Counted from the stretch's first letter, positions 26,128 to 36,721 are shown. The stretch: DNA of 64,000 nt from Thermaurantimonas sp046295455 (GCA_046295455.1 JBKBNI010000004.1:124001-188000), one strand, 5' to 3'. Notes: generated from the letters alone by a model not told the origin. Translations and numbers: made by a program.

Positions 26128-29100
26128 ATGTCATTTAAAAAGACAGATAAAAATACGCAAACCAGCCGGTTCAGTACTATAACCATTAGCCTGGCTTCAC
26201 CAGAATACATTCTTGAACGCTCATACGGCGAGGTGCTGAAGCCCGAGACCATCAACTACCGTACCCACAAGCCGGAGCGCGATGGTCTTTTCTGCGAAAG
26301 AATATTCGGGCCTGTAAAAGATTATGAGTGCGGTTGCGGAAAATATAAAAGGATACGTTATAAAGGCATCGTTTGCGATCGGTGTGGAGTGGAAGTCACA
26401 GAGAAAAAAGTGCGCCGTGAGCGTATAGGACACATTACCCTCACCGTGCCGGTAGCTCATATCTGGTATTTCCGTTCTATACCCAACAAGATTGGTTATC
26501 TGCTTGGTCTGCCCTCCAAAAAGCTCGATATGATCATTTATTACGAGCGTTATGTGGTCATCCAGCCCGGTATTGCGACGTATCCTGACGGAAGTCAACT
26601 CAATGAAATGGATTTTCTCACAGAGGAGGAATATCTTGAAATCACAGAAAAACTTCCCGCTGACAATCATTATCTCGATGATAGTGACCCAAATAAATTC
26701 ATTGCAAAGATGGGAGCCGAGGCACTCCTGATGCTATTGCAAAGACTAAAACTCGATGAACTCTCTTACGAATTAAGGCACCAGGCCAATAGAGAGACTT
26801 CTCAGCAGAAGAAACAAGAAGCCCTCAAGAGACTCCAGGTAGTAGAGGCAGTGCGAGAAGCAAATTCCCGAATTGCTAACAATCCCGAGTGGATGATCAT
26901 GAAGGTGATACCTGTCATACCTCCCGAACTTCGACCCCTGGTACCCCTTGATGGCGGACGCTTTGCTACCTCAGACCTCAATGATTTATATCGAAGAGTC
27001 ATTATTCGAAACAATCGTCTGAAGCGCCTGATGGAGATCAAGGCACCTGAAGTAATTCTCAGAAATGAAAAGCGCATGCTTCAGGAAGCCGTTGACTCTC
27101 TCTTTGACAACACCAGGAAGTCAACAGCAGTCAAAACAGAATCCAATCGTGCGCTCAAATCGCTGTCTGACAGCCTGAAAGGAAAGCAAGGACGCTTCCG
27201 CCAGAATCTGCTCGGTAAGCGCGTTGACTATTCAGGCCGTTCGGTGATAGTGATCGGCCCAGACCTCGCACTGCATGAATGCGGTCTTCCAAAAGATATG
27301 GCCGCCGAGCTTTACAAACCCTTTATCATACGCAAACTCATTGAAAGGGGAATTGTAAAAACTGTAAAATCTGCCAAACGAATCATTGACCGTCGTGAAC
27401 CTGTTGTGTGGGATATTCTCGAAAATGTCATGAAGGGTCATCCGGTACTCCTCAATCGCGCTCCAACTCTTCACCGTCTAGGAATTCAGGCCTTTCAACC
27501 CAAACTGATTGAAGGAAAGGCCATTCAGCTTCACCCGCTTACTTGTACCGCTTTCAATGCTGACTTTGACGGAGACCAAATGGCAGTGCACTTACCTCTT
27601 GGCCATGCGGCCATACTCGAGGCCCAAATGCTGATGCTCGCATCCCACAACATTCTCAACCCCGCCAACGGTTCGCCGATTACAGTACCATCTCAAGACA
27701 TGGTATTGGGTCTATATTATATAACCAAGCCGCGTCCCAGCACACCCGAACATCCGATCAAAGGTGAGGGCAAAATTTTCTACAGTGCCGAAGAAGTACA
27801 GATTGCACTGAATGAAAATCGACTCGACATCAATGCAAGGATTAAAGTACGGGCAAAAGTTCGCGAAAACGACCAGTTGGTCTACAAAGTGATTGAAACT
27901 ACCGCCGGTCGGGTGATTTTTAACACCATTGTACCCGAGGAGGTTGGATTTATCAACGAATTACTGACCAAGAAATCTCTTCGCGACATCATTGCGAGAA
28001 TTCTGCGTCTGACCAACATTCCTAAAACTGCCGCCTTCCTGGACAATATGAAGAATCTAGGCTACCGGTATGCCTTCAAAGGAGGGCTTTCGTTTAGCCT
28101 CGGCGACATCATTATTCCGAAAGAAAAAGAAAACCTTGTAGCAGAGGCAAATGAAGCTGTAGAAAATGTGATCGCGAGCTACAATATGGGTTTGATAACC
28201 AATAATGAACGCTACAATCAAATCATTGACATCTGGACTAATACCAATGCGCGCTTAACTGAAAGGGCCATGCACTATCTGTCTAATGATCGCCAGGGAT
28301 TCAACCCTATTTTTATGATGCTGGATTCTGGTGCCAGAGGCTCTAAAGAACAGATTCGGCAGCTGTCAGGTATGCGTGGCTTGATGGCTAAGCCCCAAAA
28401 ATCAGGATCTACAGGTGGTGAAATTATCGAAAACCCGATCATAGCTAATTTTAAAGAAGGTCTTTCGATACTCGAATACTTTATATCGACTCACGGAGCG
28501 AGAAAGGGATTGGCCGATACAGCTCTTAAAACTGCAGATGCAGGATACCTGACACGCAGACTCGTGGATGTAGCTCAGGATGTGATCATCTCAGAAGATG
28601 ACTGCGGCACACTGAGAGGACTTGAGGTGACAGCACTTAAGAAAAACGAAGAGGTAGTTGAACCCCTATATGACAGGATTTTGGGAAGGGTATCCTTGCA
28701 TGATGTATACGATCCCCTTACCAATGAACTGTATGTGAGATCAGGTCAGGAAATTACAGAAGAAATTGCCAATAAAATAGAAAACTCACCGATCCAAATG
28801 GTAGAGGTACGTAGCCCTCTGACCTGTGAGTCCCAAAAAGGAATCTGCGCCAAATGCTATGGTCGTAACCTTGCAACTTCCAAGATGATTCAAATAGGTG
28901 AAGCCGTAGGTGTAATCGCTGCTCAATCCATTGGAGAGCCGGGTACTCAGCTGACCTTGCGTACCTTCCACGTGGGTGGTACTGCCGGAAACGTCGCCGA
29001 AGAATCAAAAATTGTTGCCAAGTTTGATGGTAAAATTGAAATTGATGAACTTCGGACGGTCATCAGCGAAAGCGAAATGGGTGAGCAAATCGAAGTAGTT

Positions 29101-30435
29101 ATCGGACGTACAGCGGAAATGCGTATTGTTGACGAAAAAGCCGGCATCGTAGTTCAAACCAATAATATACCTTATGGATCAACCATCTACGTAAAATCAG
29201 GTGACTTTGTCAGCAAGGGTACAAAAATCTGTGAGTGGGATCCATATAATGCTGTGATTATATCTGAAAACAATGGTTTTGTGCAGTATGACGGGATCGA
29301 AATGGGTGTGACCTGCAGGGAGGAAGTGGATGAGCAAACAGGTTTTAAAGAAAAGGTAATATCTGAGTCCAAAAACAAAAAACTCATCCCCGTACTACAC
29401 ATCCAATCTGAAGACGGAGAAATTTATAAATCATACAACCTGCCGGTTGGTGCTCATTTGATCGTAGAAGATAAAAGTGCAATCAAAGCGGGAAAGGTCA
29501 TAGCAAAAATTCCTCGTAAGTCAGCCAAAGCCGGCGATATTACCGGTGGTCTTCCTCGTGTAACAGAGCTTTTTGAAGCCCGTAACCCATCTAATCCTGC
29601 AATCGTGACGGAAATTGATGGCATTGTGTCTTTTGGTCCAAAGATCAAACGCGGAAACAGGGAAGTAATCGTGGAAAGCAAGACCGGAGAGCGAAAAGTC
29701 TATATGATCAATCTTTCCAAGCAAATACTCGTGCAGGAAAATGACTTTGTAAAAGCCGGTACGCCCCTGTCCGATGGAGCCATTTCACCGGCAGACATCC
29801 TTGCTATCCAGGGCCCCAGTAGAGTACAAGAATATCTCGTGAACGAAATTCAGGAGGTATATCGCCTTCAAGGTGTAAAGATCAACGATAAGCACTTTGA
29901 GGTCATTGTGCGGCAGATGATGCGTAAAGTGGAAATTGTGGAGGCAGGCGACACTAGCTTCCTCGAAGGACAACTTGTACACATCAACGATTTCAATGCC
30001 GAAAATGACTATATTTTTGACAAAAAAGTAGTCGAAGATGCCGGAGATTCGGCTGAGCTAAAACCCGGAATGATCGTGTCTGCCCGTAAATTACGCGATG
30101 AAAACAGCCGTCTGAAGCGTCAGGATAAGAAGTTGGTTAAAGCTCGGGATGCCCAGCCGGCCACTGCTAATCCGGTACTGCAAGGTATTACTCGTGCCGC
30201 ACTTCAAACAAAATCCTTCATTTCAGCTGCTTCATTCCAGGAAACAACCAAAGTTCTCAATGAAGCTGCCGTGAGCGGTAAGGTAGACTATCTCGAAGGA
30301 CTCAAAGAAAACGTCATTGTAGGTCATAACATCCCGGCCGGTACCGGTCTCAAATCCTTCGATAGAATACTTGTCGGTTCTCTTACGGAGTATGAGGCTA
30401 TGAAATCCAGAAGTGAAAAACAAACCATCAACTAA
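26128..30435 (+). CDS. rpoC: DNA-directed RNA polymerase subunit beta'
   Basis: The 1435-aa beta' subunit. The N-terminal zinc site is formed by CGCGKYKRIRYKGIVCDRCG, the catalytic magnesium loop is NADFDGDQM, and the second zinc cluster contains CESQKGICAKCYGRNL. The C-terminus (GITRAALQTKSFISAASFQETTKVL) is standard. It is the last large gene of the block and is followed by the DUF3467 gene after eight bases. Confidence 0.98.
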   Translation: MSFKKTDKNTQTSRFSTITISLASPEYILERSYGEVLKPETINYRTHKPERDGLFCERIFGPVKDYECGCGKYKRIRYKGIVCDRCGVEVTEKKVRRERIGHITLTVPVAHIWYFRSIPNKIGYLLGLPSKKLDMIIYYERYVVIQPGIATYPDGSQLNEMDFLTEEEYLEITEKLPADNHYLDDSDPNKFIAKMGAEALLMLLQRLKLDELSYELRHQANRETSQQKKQEALKRLQVVEAVREANSRIANNPEWMIMKVIPVIPPELRPLVPLDGGRFATSDLNDLYRRVIIRNNRLKRLMEIKAPEVILRNEKRMLQEAVDSLFDNTRKSTAVKTESNRALKSLSDSLKGKQGRFRQNLLGKRVDYSGRSVIVIGPDLALHECGLPKDMAAELYKPFIIRKLIERGIVKTVKSAKRIIDRREPVVWDILENVMKGHPVLLNRAPTLHRLGIQAFQPKLIEGKAIQLHPLTCTAFNADFDGDQMAVHLPLGHAAILEAQMLMLASHNILNPANGSPITVPSQDMVLGLYYITKPRPSTPEHPIKGEGKIFYSAEEVQIALNENRLDINARIKVRAKVRENDQLVYKVIETTAGRVIFNTIVPEEVGFINELLTKKSLRDIIARILRLTNIPKTAAFLDNMKNLGYRYAFKGGLSFSLGDIIIPKEKENLVAEANEAVENVIASYNMGLITNNERYNQIIDIWTNTNARLTERAMHYLSNDRQGFNPIFMMLDSGARGSKEQIRQLSGMRGLMAKPQKSGSTGGEIIENPIIANFKEGLSILEYFISTHGARKGLADTALKTADAGYLTRRLVDVAQDVIISEDDCGTLRGLEVTALKKNEEVVEPLYDRILGRVSLHDVYDPLTNELYVRSGQEITEEIANKIENSPIQMVEVRSPLTCESQKGICAKCYGRNLATSKMIQIGEAVGVIAAQSIGEPGTQLTLRTFHVGGTAGNVAEESKIVAKFDGKIEIDELRTVISESEMGEQIEVVIGRTAEMRIVDEKAGIVVQTNNIPYGSTIYVKSGDFVSKGTKICEWDPYNAVIISENNGFVQYDGIEMGVTCREEVDEQTGFKEKVISESKNKKLIPVLHIQSEDGEIYKSYNLPVGAHLIVEDKSAIKAGKVIAKIPRKSAKAGDITGGLPRVTELFEARNPSNPAIVTEIDGIVSFGPKIKRGNREVIVESKTGERKVYMINLSKQILVQENDFVKAGTPLSDGAISPADILAIQGPSRVQEYLVNEIQEVYRLQGVKINDKHFEVIVRQMMRKVEIVEAGDTSFLEGQLVHINDFNAENDYIFDKKVVEDAGDSAELKPGMIVSARKLRDENSRLKRQDKKLVKARDAQPATANPVLQGITRAALQTKSFISAASFQETTKVLNEAAVSGKVDYLEGLKENVIVGHNIPAGTGLKSFDRILVGSLTEYEAMKSRSEKQTIN

Positions 30436-30443
30436 TTAAAGCT

Positions 30444-30758
30444 ATGGACCCAAAAGATTTTCCTGAACAACAAATCAACGTTGAGATTTCAGATGATATA
30501 GCCGGAGGGATATACACCAATCTGGCTATTATTAACCATAGCGCCAGTGAGTTTGTCTTGGATTTTCTTCAGATTATGCCGGGAATGCCAAAGGCCAAAG
30601 TGAAGTCACGACTGATTTTGACACCTCAGCACGCTAAAAGATTGCTTTTAGCCCTCGGTGATAATATCAATAAATACGAGGCTTCCTTTGGAAAAATTAC
30701 AGAAATGGAACCAGGCGGTCCTATTCCTATGTCATTTGGACCAAAAGGTCAAGCCTGA
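30444..30758 (+). CDS. DUF3467 family protein
   Basis: A 104-aa soluble protein of the DUF3467 family: INVEISDDIAGGIYTNLAIINHSASEFVLDFLQIMPGMPKAKVKSRLILTP-type sequence across most of its length, then AKRLLLALGDNINKYE. The role is unknown. It is cotranscribed with rpoBC (eight-base gap) and closed by a strong terminator, which fits a link to transcription but does not show it. Confidence 0.85.
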   Translation: MDPKDFPEQQINVEISDDIAGGIYTNLAIINHSASEFVLDFLQIMPGMPKAKVKSRLILTPQHAKRLLLALGDNINKYEASFGKITEMEPGGPIPMSFGPKGQA

Positions 30759-30780
30759 CACATTTAAAAATAATCAATAC

Positions 30781-30810
30781 AAAAGCCGCTGACTATTTAC
30801 AGCGGCTTTT
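30781..30810 (+). terminator. Rho-independent terminator of the rpoBC block
   Basis: A perfect 11-bp stem, AAAAGCCGCTG with CAGCGGCTTTT, around an eight-base loop, ending in a T-run. It lies 22 bases after the DUF3467 stop. The following 30811-31061 holds no gene and no clear promoter. Confidence 0.85.
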
Positions 30811-31061
30811 GTCTTTAATCCGGTGAGCGCCTCAAATCCATACCAGGCTGCATCTCTGGGTTACTGATACTTTTTTACTGAAGAAATTAATACGCATAAA
30901 AATTTGACGGATTATACTGTCTGTTCAGACCGATCCGACACCGATCCCAGACTATTGACGAGACAAAAATGTATGTTGGTATAATTTTTTTAGGGATAAA
31001 TATGTCAGTAATTTTTAATACACATCGTCGTCCGATTGGGTTATTTTCTTCATTTTAGCAT

Positions 31062-32765
31062 ATGAATCTTTTATACAGAGTCATCTCCGGCTGTTTTCTT
31101 ATGTTCTCCACTTTGAAATCATGGGGCCAGGATGAAATTAAACTGCCTGACTACTTCGGGCCGCCGTTGGATATACCCCTTCAATTGTCCGGTACATTCG
31201 GCGAATTAAGAACCAACCACTTTCACGGAGGTCTCGATTTAAGAACCGGTGGAACTGAGGGAAAACGAGTATTGGCTGCAGCTGATGGATATATTGCCCG
31301 AATCAATGTAAGCCCTTATGGATATGGCAAAGCATTGTATATACAACACCCTAATGGATATATGACCGTATATGCTCATCTTCAGCGATTTAATACTCCT
31401 ATCGAGCAGTATGTGCGGCAGGAGCAGTACAAGAGAGAGTCCTTCGAGGTCGAATTATATCCTGCAGCCGGGGTTCTTTCAGTAAAAAAAGGAGACCTGA
31501 TTGCTCTATCCGGGAATACCGGAAGCTCCGGAGGTCCGCATCTGCACTTCGAAATTCGGGACCAGGGCGGAGAGCGGGCATTGAATCCATTGGCATTTGG
31601 ATATGATATCCCTGACACCCGACATCCTGAATTAGCTCAATTGCTGGTCTATAGCATCGATGAGGATTTTTTTGAAATGAATAGAAGGTCAATTAATGTC
31701 CGAAAGATCGGAGGAGGTGTTTATAAATTGGAGAGAGATTCCCTTCTTGTATCTCCACTATCTGGTTTTGCGATTGAAACATTTGATTTTCAAGATAATT
31801 TATCATTCCGAAACGGGGTGTATTCCATAGAAAAATATGTAGATGGGCAGTTGGTTTACAAATTTGTGGCAGATAGAGTGCGATTTGATCAAACTCGATA
31901 TCTCAATGCTCATATCGACTATGAATACCGCGCTTCAACGGGTAAAAATGTACACCGGTTGTTCCTCTTGCCAGGAAACCAGTTAGACGCATATCCCGTG
32001 TTGGTTGACAAGGGTCTAATCAGATTGACAGCACCTGGTACGGCGCATGTACGCATCGTTGTCAGGGACTTTGCCAATAATGTATCAGAGTTGTCTTTCT
32101 GGGCTGTTGGGTCGGAAGAAGCGGACTCTGTTGATTTAAACAGAGGAAATGTATTTGGTTTCAATGAAGACATAACCATAAGAGACGAAAGTTTTGTTTT
32201 CACTGCCGAGCGAGGAACATTTTATCGCCCGAAAAAAATCCTCTTTACCCAAGTTCCCCTGACGGAAGATAAGATTTCATCTGAAGTGAATTTTGGTCTT
32301 GAAAATGTCCCTTTTCACAAATTTGCGACGTTGCGTCTCAAAGTCAATCCCAATCATCCGAACGCCTCAAAATTTGTAATGGTCAATATCGTCAATGGTA
32401 AACGAACTGCCATCGTTGGAAGCCTTGAAGATGATTGGTACACTGCCAGGGTGAGATCCTTTGGATACTTTTTTATTCAGGCTGATTTGGTTCCACCTAA
32501 AATTTCACCTATTAATATACCCGCTGGTGGAAATATGCAAAAAATACCTGTAGTACGATTCAGAATTTCGGATGATCTGAGCGGGATTAAGTCATACCGA
32601 ATGGAAATTGACGGAAAATGGGTTCTTGCAGAATTTGATGGTAAGACTGGTTTGCTATTTCACATCTTTGAAAATCCTCCCTCCGGAAGAAGTCACGAAA
32701 TAAAAGTTCGTGTTACAGACGCCGTAGGAAATGTAAGTGAATACAAAGCTACTATTTTGAGATAA
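31062..32765 (+). CDS. Secreted M23 family metallopeptidase
   Basis: A 567-aa protein with an N-terminal signal peptide (hydrophobic to about residue 20, cleavage near SWGQ). The LytM/M23 domain occupies about residues 40-195, with zinc ligands in HFHGGLDLR (H and D) and HLHFEIR (HxH). M23 enzymes cut peptide cross-links of the cell wall. The downstream 370 residues look like beta-sandwich modules, the last with DLSGIKSYRMEIDGKWVLAEFD, resembling an Ig-like extracellular domain. An envelope-remodelling role is likely. The M28 peptidase follows after 23 bases, so both may be cotranscribed. Confidence 0.88.
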   Translation: MNLLYRVISGCFLMFSTLKSWGQDEIKLPDYFGPPLDIPLQLSGTFGELRTNHFHGGLDLRTGGTEGKRVLAAADGYIARINVSPYGYGKALYIQHPNGYMTVYAHLQRFNTPIEQYVRQEQYKRESFEVELYPAAGVLSVKKGDLIALSGNTGSSGGPHLHFEIRDQGGERALNPLAFGYDIPDTRHPELAQLLVYSIDEDFFEMNRRSINVRKIGGGVYKLERDSLLVSPLSGFAIETFDFQDNLSFRNGVYSIEKYVDGQLVYKFVADRVRFDQTRYLNAHIDYEYRASTGKNVHRLFLLPGNQLDAYPVLVDKGLIRLTAPGTAHVRIVVRDFANNVSELSFWAVGSEEADSVDLNRGNVFGFNEDITIRDESFVFTAERGTFYRPKKILFTQVPLTEDKISSEVNFGLENVPFHKFATLRLKVNPNHPNASKFVMVNIVNGKRTAIVGSLEDDWYTARVRSFGYFFIQADLVPPKISPINIPAGGNMQKIPVVRFRISDDLSGIKSYRMEIDGKWVLAEFDGKTGLLFHIFENPPSGRSHEIKVRVTDAVGNVSEYKATILR

Positions 32766-32788
32766 ATCACAATTTTTCAGGTATTACA

Positions 32789-34177
32789 ATGTTTAATCAC
32801 AACAAAAAATTGAAAATATCATCCTTAGTTGCCTTAATCTGGCTCACTGGATTGCACCCGGCCAAAAGTCAGACAGACCAACTTTCCGATGACTTTAAGA
32901 GAATTTTCTACCACGCCCTTACCACAGAGCAGAGTTATCAATGGCTCAAAAGCCTTTGTAAAGACGTTGGTTCACGCCTGGCGGGCAGTGAAGGTGATCT
33001 TAAATCCGTCGACTGGAGTGTCCAATTGATGAGAAACCTTGGATTTGATACCGTGTATACCTTGCCGGTAAATGTCCGGCATTGGGAACGAGGCAAGGAG
33101 GCTGCCGTAGTTCGGGTCGGAAGGCAGAAGGTCAATCTCAGCGTTACGGCTCTCGGAGGTTCTGTGTCCACCGGCTCAAAGCCCCTCGTAGCTGAAGTGG
33201 TCGAAGTCCGTGACTTCGACCACCTGAAAGAATTAGGTGAGCGCCTAAGAGGCAAAATTGCCTTCTTCAACTACAGAATGAGAAAAGACTTTATATCCAC
33301 CGGCGCAGGCTACGGCGATGCCGTAAAGTATCGCTGGTCAGGAGCCGTGGAGGCATCTAAGTATGGAGCAATAGCTGTAGTCATTCGGTCAGTGACAACA
33401 CGGGCAGACGATTACCCTCATACCGGGGTTATGACCTATGAAGGTGCTCTTGCCAGAATTCCGGCTGGCGCTCTGAGTTATCTAGCTGCAGACCGACTTG
33501 AAGACATGCTCAGACAGCATCCTGATTTAAAAATGGAACTTACACTGCAAAGTTTCGACAGGGGGCTGAAGCTATCTTACAATGTAGTCGGTGAGTTCTA
33601 TGGTACAGAGCGTCCTGACGAAGTGCTCCTTGTTGGTGGCCATCTGGACTCCTGGGATCCCGGTGAGGGAGCCCATGACGATGGGGCAGGGGTGGTTCAC
33701 AGCATAGCAGCCGCTGCCTACTTGCACCAGTTGGGACTACAAACACGGCATACCATTCGCGTAGTCTTGTTTGCAAATGAAGAATTTGGATTGGACGGAG
33801 CCCGTCAATTCGCTGAATGGGTAAGACGGGATGATCGAAAGTTGATCAGATTTGCTATCGAAAGTGACGGCGGGGGATTCTCTCCCAGAGGATTTACTTT
33901 CGATGCTCCGGATTCAGTGGTTCAAAAGATAAGGGAATTCAGAGAGTTATTCTATCCTTACGGAATTCATGAAATAGGTAGGGGAGGGTCTGGTGCGGAC
34001 ATCAATCAGCTAAAATTTACCGGTGCTGTTCTGGCAGGCCTTCGTGTAGATGGCCATCGGTATTTTGACCTTCACCATACCAGCCGCGATGTTTTTGAAG
34101 AAGTAAACCCCAGGGAATTGGAGATGGGATCTGCTGCCTTGGCAGCCATTCTTTTGCTCTACGACAGAGTCTTCTAA
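32789..34177 (+). CDS. Secreted M28 family peptidase with PA domain insert
   Basis: A 462-aa protein with a signal peptide (SSLVALIWLTGLHPAKSQ). The zinc aminopeptidase fold carries the two-metal ligands in GGHLDSWDPGEGAHDDGAG (H, D), FANEEFGLDGA (E pair), AIESDGGG (D) and DLHHTSRD (H). A protease-associated domain lies between about residues 115 and 250. This layout matches the carboxypeptidase Q-like M28 group that removes terminal residues from peptides outside the cytoplasm. It follows the M23 peptidase closely and is closed by a hairpin. Confidence 0.9.
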   Translation: MFNHNKKLKISSLVALIWLTGLHPAKSQTDQLSDDFKRIFYHALTTEQSYQWLKSLCKDVGSRLAGSEGDLKSVDWSVQLMRNLGFDTVYTLPVNVRHWERGKEAAVVRVGRQKVNLSVTALGGSVSTGSKPLVAEVVEVRDFDHLKELGERLRGKIAFFNYRMRKDFISTGAGYGDAVKYRWSGAVEASKYGAIAVVIRSVTTRADDYPHTGVMTYEGALARIPAGALSYLAADRLEDMLRQHPDLKMELTLQSFDRGLKLSYNVVGEFYGTERPDEVLLVGGHLDSWDPGEGAHDDGAGVVHSIAAAAYLHQLGLQTRHTIRVVLFANEEFGLDGARQFAEWVRRDDRKLIRFAIESDGGGFSPRGFTFDAPDSVVQKIREFRELFYPYGIHEIGRGGSGADINQLKFTGAVLAGLRVDGHRYFDLHHTSRDVFEEVNPRELEMGSAALAAILLLYDRVF

Positions 34178-34231
34178 AACACCAAATCCATTCCGCTCCC
34201 GGCTGAAGCTATTATTGTTTTTGAAATAAAA

Positions 34232-34259
34232 AACCACTTCCCATCTTAGGGAAGTGGTT
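34232..34259. terminator. Bidirectional terminator between M28 and TonB receptor genes
   Basis: AACCACTTCCC pairs with GGGAAGTGGTT around a six-base loop, with an A-run before it and T-rich sequence within reach. It stands between two convergent genes and can serve both strands. Confidence 0.75.
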
Positions 34260-34303
34260 ATGACTACCCAGGTGCTGTTGACTTTATTGAACCACCTGAT
34301 TTC

Positions 34304-36721
34304 TTAAAAGGAAGCCCGCACTGCCAATACAAAATTTCTGCCGGGAGCCACTATACCAGAACTGTATGGCCGATAGCGTTGATCCATAATGTTTTCCAGA
34401 CCTGCCGTCACTCCTACCTGTCCGGTCAACTGATAAAAGGCTTTCACATTGAGCGTGTACCAACCCGGCGAAAAAGGTCTGCCAAGAGGATCCCTGGCAT
34501 AAATCTCCGGTTTACCGCGCTCCTCCACGTTGAGCATATCGAAGGTAAATCCTCCGCTATACATGGCATAGATCTGAAAGTTTAGGTTTTGAGCCCTATA
34601 GGTTAACCGCGTCACCCCAAACCATGGAGTCGCATGGCGCGAAGGGCTCAGCGACCCGTCGTCCATTTCCTCCTCACCCCTCTGATAGTTGGCCTGAGTA
34701 GAGACTGTAAACCTGTTGCCAAATTCGTAGGCAATCCTTGCCTGCACCCCATATACAGTAGCCTGGGCAGCGTTTTGGATCGCTTGCACCTGACTCATCT
34801 GACCATCGTAGATGATCGAATCCTGGCCGTTCAGTTGAAAATTCCTGCGCACCAGCGCATTCTCAAGCAGTGTGTAGTACCCCGTAATGCTTACATACAA
34901 CCTACGGTCAAAGGTTTTCAATACCGATAGTTCGCCGTTGTAAGCATATTCACTTTTCAGATTGGTATTAGGCACCACCACAGATCCGGGTTCAGAGTCG
35001 AAGACTTTACCAATGTCATCCACATTCGGAGCTCTAAATCCCGTACTCATCACCGCACTGATCCTGGTTGATGGCTCGGGTGTATAGGCCAGACCCACAT
35101 TGCCCACTACATTTCCAAACGAGAGCTGTGCATCCTCAAACGGCAGCGGAAAAAAGTCCAGATTCTGCCGGAAGTCAGCAATCGTGGAAAAATTTGTGTA
35201 GCGCGACCCGGCTTCGATCAGAAATTTTTCCGACGTCCACCACTGCAGCTTCGCATACACCGCGTACGTATTCCAGTTCGCATTGGGATAGCGCGAGCTC
35301 GCCCGGTCCACCACACCGGTATTGATTTGTGTGTCCGTACCCGTGGAGTTGACTTCATTCCACACAAATTCCCCGCCGTAGTAGAGCGCCACGGACTCTC
35401 CGATGTTTTTCAATAGATCCGCATTGATGGAGTGTGCCATTACGCGCTCCAGTCGATTGCGCCGGCGATTTTGCCCGAAGCTGCGGTCTATTCGACTCTC
35501 CTCGAAGTACTGTGTCGCAAGGCTCAGTGTCATTTGATCATACACCGGATTTCGACCCGCATGGATGGCATTCAGATGATTCATCATCCAGATTTGAGGT
35601 CCATAGTTCCACTCGGCACTTGCAGGCAGACCATTGGCGCGATAGCGATGCAGACGGTCATACCGCGCATAGGGAGAAGTCTCACTGAAGTGAAATCCAT
35701 ACTTTATATCCCATCGGGCAGATGGCTTATATCTCAGTTTCTGCAGGATATTATATTGCTCATACCCACTCGGTATTTGCACACGAGGGTCAGTCGTGTA
35801 GAAGATGCGATCAGCCGAGTCAATGCGCACGGCATAGATCCGTCGCAGATACTCCTCAGGCCCGTGGCTGCCCATGCGCAGGTCATCAAAATTGAAGAAG
35901 CTCACCGCCGTAAGTGCGGCAAATTTCCGTCCCCCCACATTGAGCGTGAAGTGTCCGGAGTTTTCTCTATTGGCTGAGCTGTATCGTCCGATGGCCTTGC
36001 CACTGATCACTACATCGTCGTCCAGCGACAGCTCGGGATTCTGCGTATGAAAGGTCATTACACCACCGATTGCGTCCGACCCATAGATGATCGAGCCCGG
36101 CCCGAAGATCACCTCCGCCTGCTCCATCACAAAGGGGTCAAGATTGATTACATTCTGGATATTACCACCACGGAAGATCGCCGTATTAAATCGCACACCA
36201 TCTACGGTATACATCAGACGGTTGGTCGCAAATCCCCGAATCATCGGACTCCCCCCCGCCTGCTGACTTTTCTGGATAAAGACCTCACCCGTCTGCCCCA
36301 GCAAGTCAGCCGCCGTCTGTGGCTGCAGCAGCATGATATCCTTCTGCGAAAGACTCACAGTGCGTTGAGGCACATTGCGGCTCTCCACCGTGAATCGCGA
36401 AGCCGACACCGTCACCTGGTCCAGATTGACCTCCACCTGTCTGAGCTGCAGCCTGAATCCCATACCGCGCAGCTGCTCATAGGTTAGATACAGCGTCTCA
36501 TACCCGATGGTGCGCACCTCGATACGCACGGCCGACCGAAACTCCGAAATATCTGCCTGCCCACGGGCATTCGTGTACGTAAAGAGCCTCGGCTCCCGAC
36601 TGGTCAGCGTAGCTCGTTCGATTGGCTCCCCCGTCACCGCATCGGTGATCGTCACCACCTGACCCCATCCAAAGTTCAGCGCACAAAGTACAGAACAAAC
36701 AAAAGCGATAAGTCTATTCAT
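34304..36721 (-). CDS. TonB-dependent receptor with carboxypeptidase-like N-terminal domain
   Basis: An 805-aa outer-membrane transporter from the ATG at 36719-36721. The start is set by the signal peptide MNRLIAFVCSVLCALNFGWGQ; an upstream start at 36790 would read from the repeat. Order: CarboxypepD_reg-like domain (about 22-95), plug domain (about 105-225, with TVSAS, GGSPMIRGFATNRLMYTVDGVR and GPGSIIYGSDAIGGVM), and a 22-stranded barrel ending in the phenylalanine-terminated VLAVRASF. The substrate is not evident; the plug resembles siderophore or haem receptors more than SusC. Repeat copy B lies directly upstream, and no TAnnTTTG box was found there. Confidence 0.92.
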   Translation of the reverse strand: MNRLIAFVCSVLCALNFGWGQVVTITDAVTGEPIERATLTSREPRLFTYTNARGQADISEFRSAVRIEVRTIGYETLYLTYEQLRGMGFRLQLRQVEVNLDQVTVSASRFTVESRNVPQRTVSLSQKDIMLLQPQTAADLLGQTGEVFIQKSQQAGGSPMIRGFATNRLMYTVDGVRFNTAIFRGGNIQNVINLDPFVMEQAEVIFGPGSIIYGSDAIGGVMTFHTQNPELSLDDDVVISGKAIGRYSSANRENSGHFTLNVGGRKFAALTAVSFFNFDDLRMGSHGPEEYLRRIYAVRIDSADRIFYTTDPRVQIPSGYEQYNILQKLRYKPSARWDIKYGFHFSETSPYARYDRLHRYRANGLPASAEWNYGPQIWMMNHLNAIHAGRNPVYDQMTLSLATQYFEESRIDRSFGQNRRRNRLERVMAHSINADLLKNIGESVALYYGGEFVWNEVNSTGTDTQINTGVVDRASSRYPNANWNTYAVYAKLQWWTSEKFLIEAGSRYTNFSTIADFRQNLDFFPLPFEDAQLSFGNVVGNVGLAYTPEPSTRISAVMSTGFRAPNVDDIGKVFDSEPGSVVVPNTNLKSEYAYNGELSVLKTFDRRLYVSITGYYTLLENALVRRNFQLNGQDSIIYDGQMSQVQAIQNAAQATVYGVQARIAYEFGNRFTVSTQANYQRGEEEMDDGSLSPSRHATPWFGVTRLTYRAQNLNFQIYAMYSGGFTFDMLNVEERGKPEIYARDPLGRPFSPGWYTLNVKAFYQLTGQVGVTAGLENIMDQRYRPYSSGIVAPGRNFVLAVRASF

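Noticed and set aside
30811..31061. A possible promoter or small gene upstream of the M23 peptidase
   Set aside because: No TAnnTTTG match with a suitable position and no credible small reading frame were found; it is reported as empty.
35432..35977. A 181-aa open frame on the plus strand inside the TonB receptor gene
   Set aside because: It is antisense to a clearly conserved receptor, its translation resembles no family and has no domain pattern; it reflects codon bias of the real gene.
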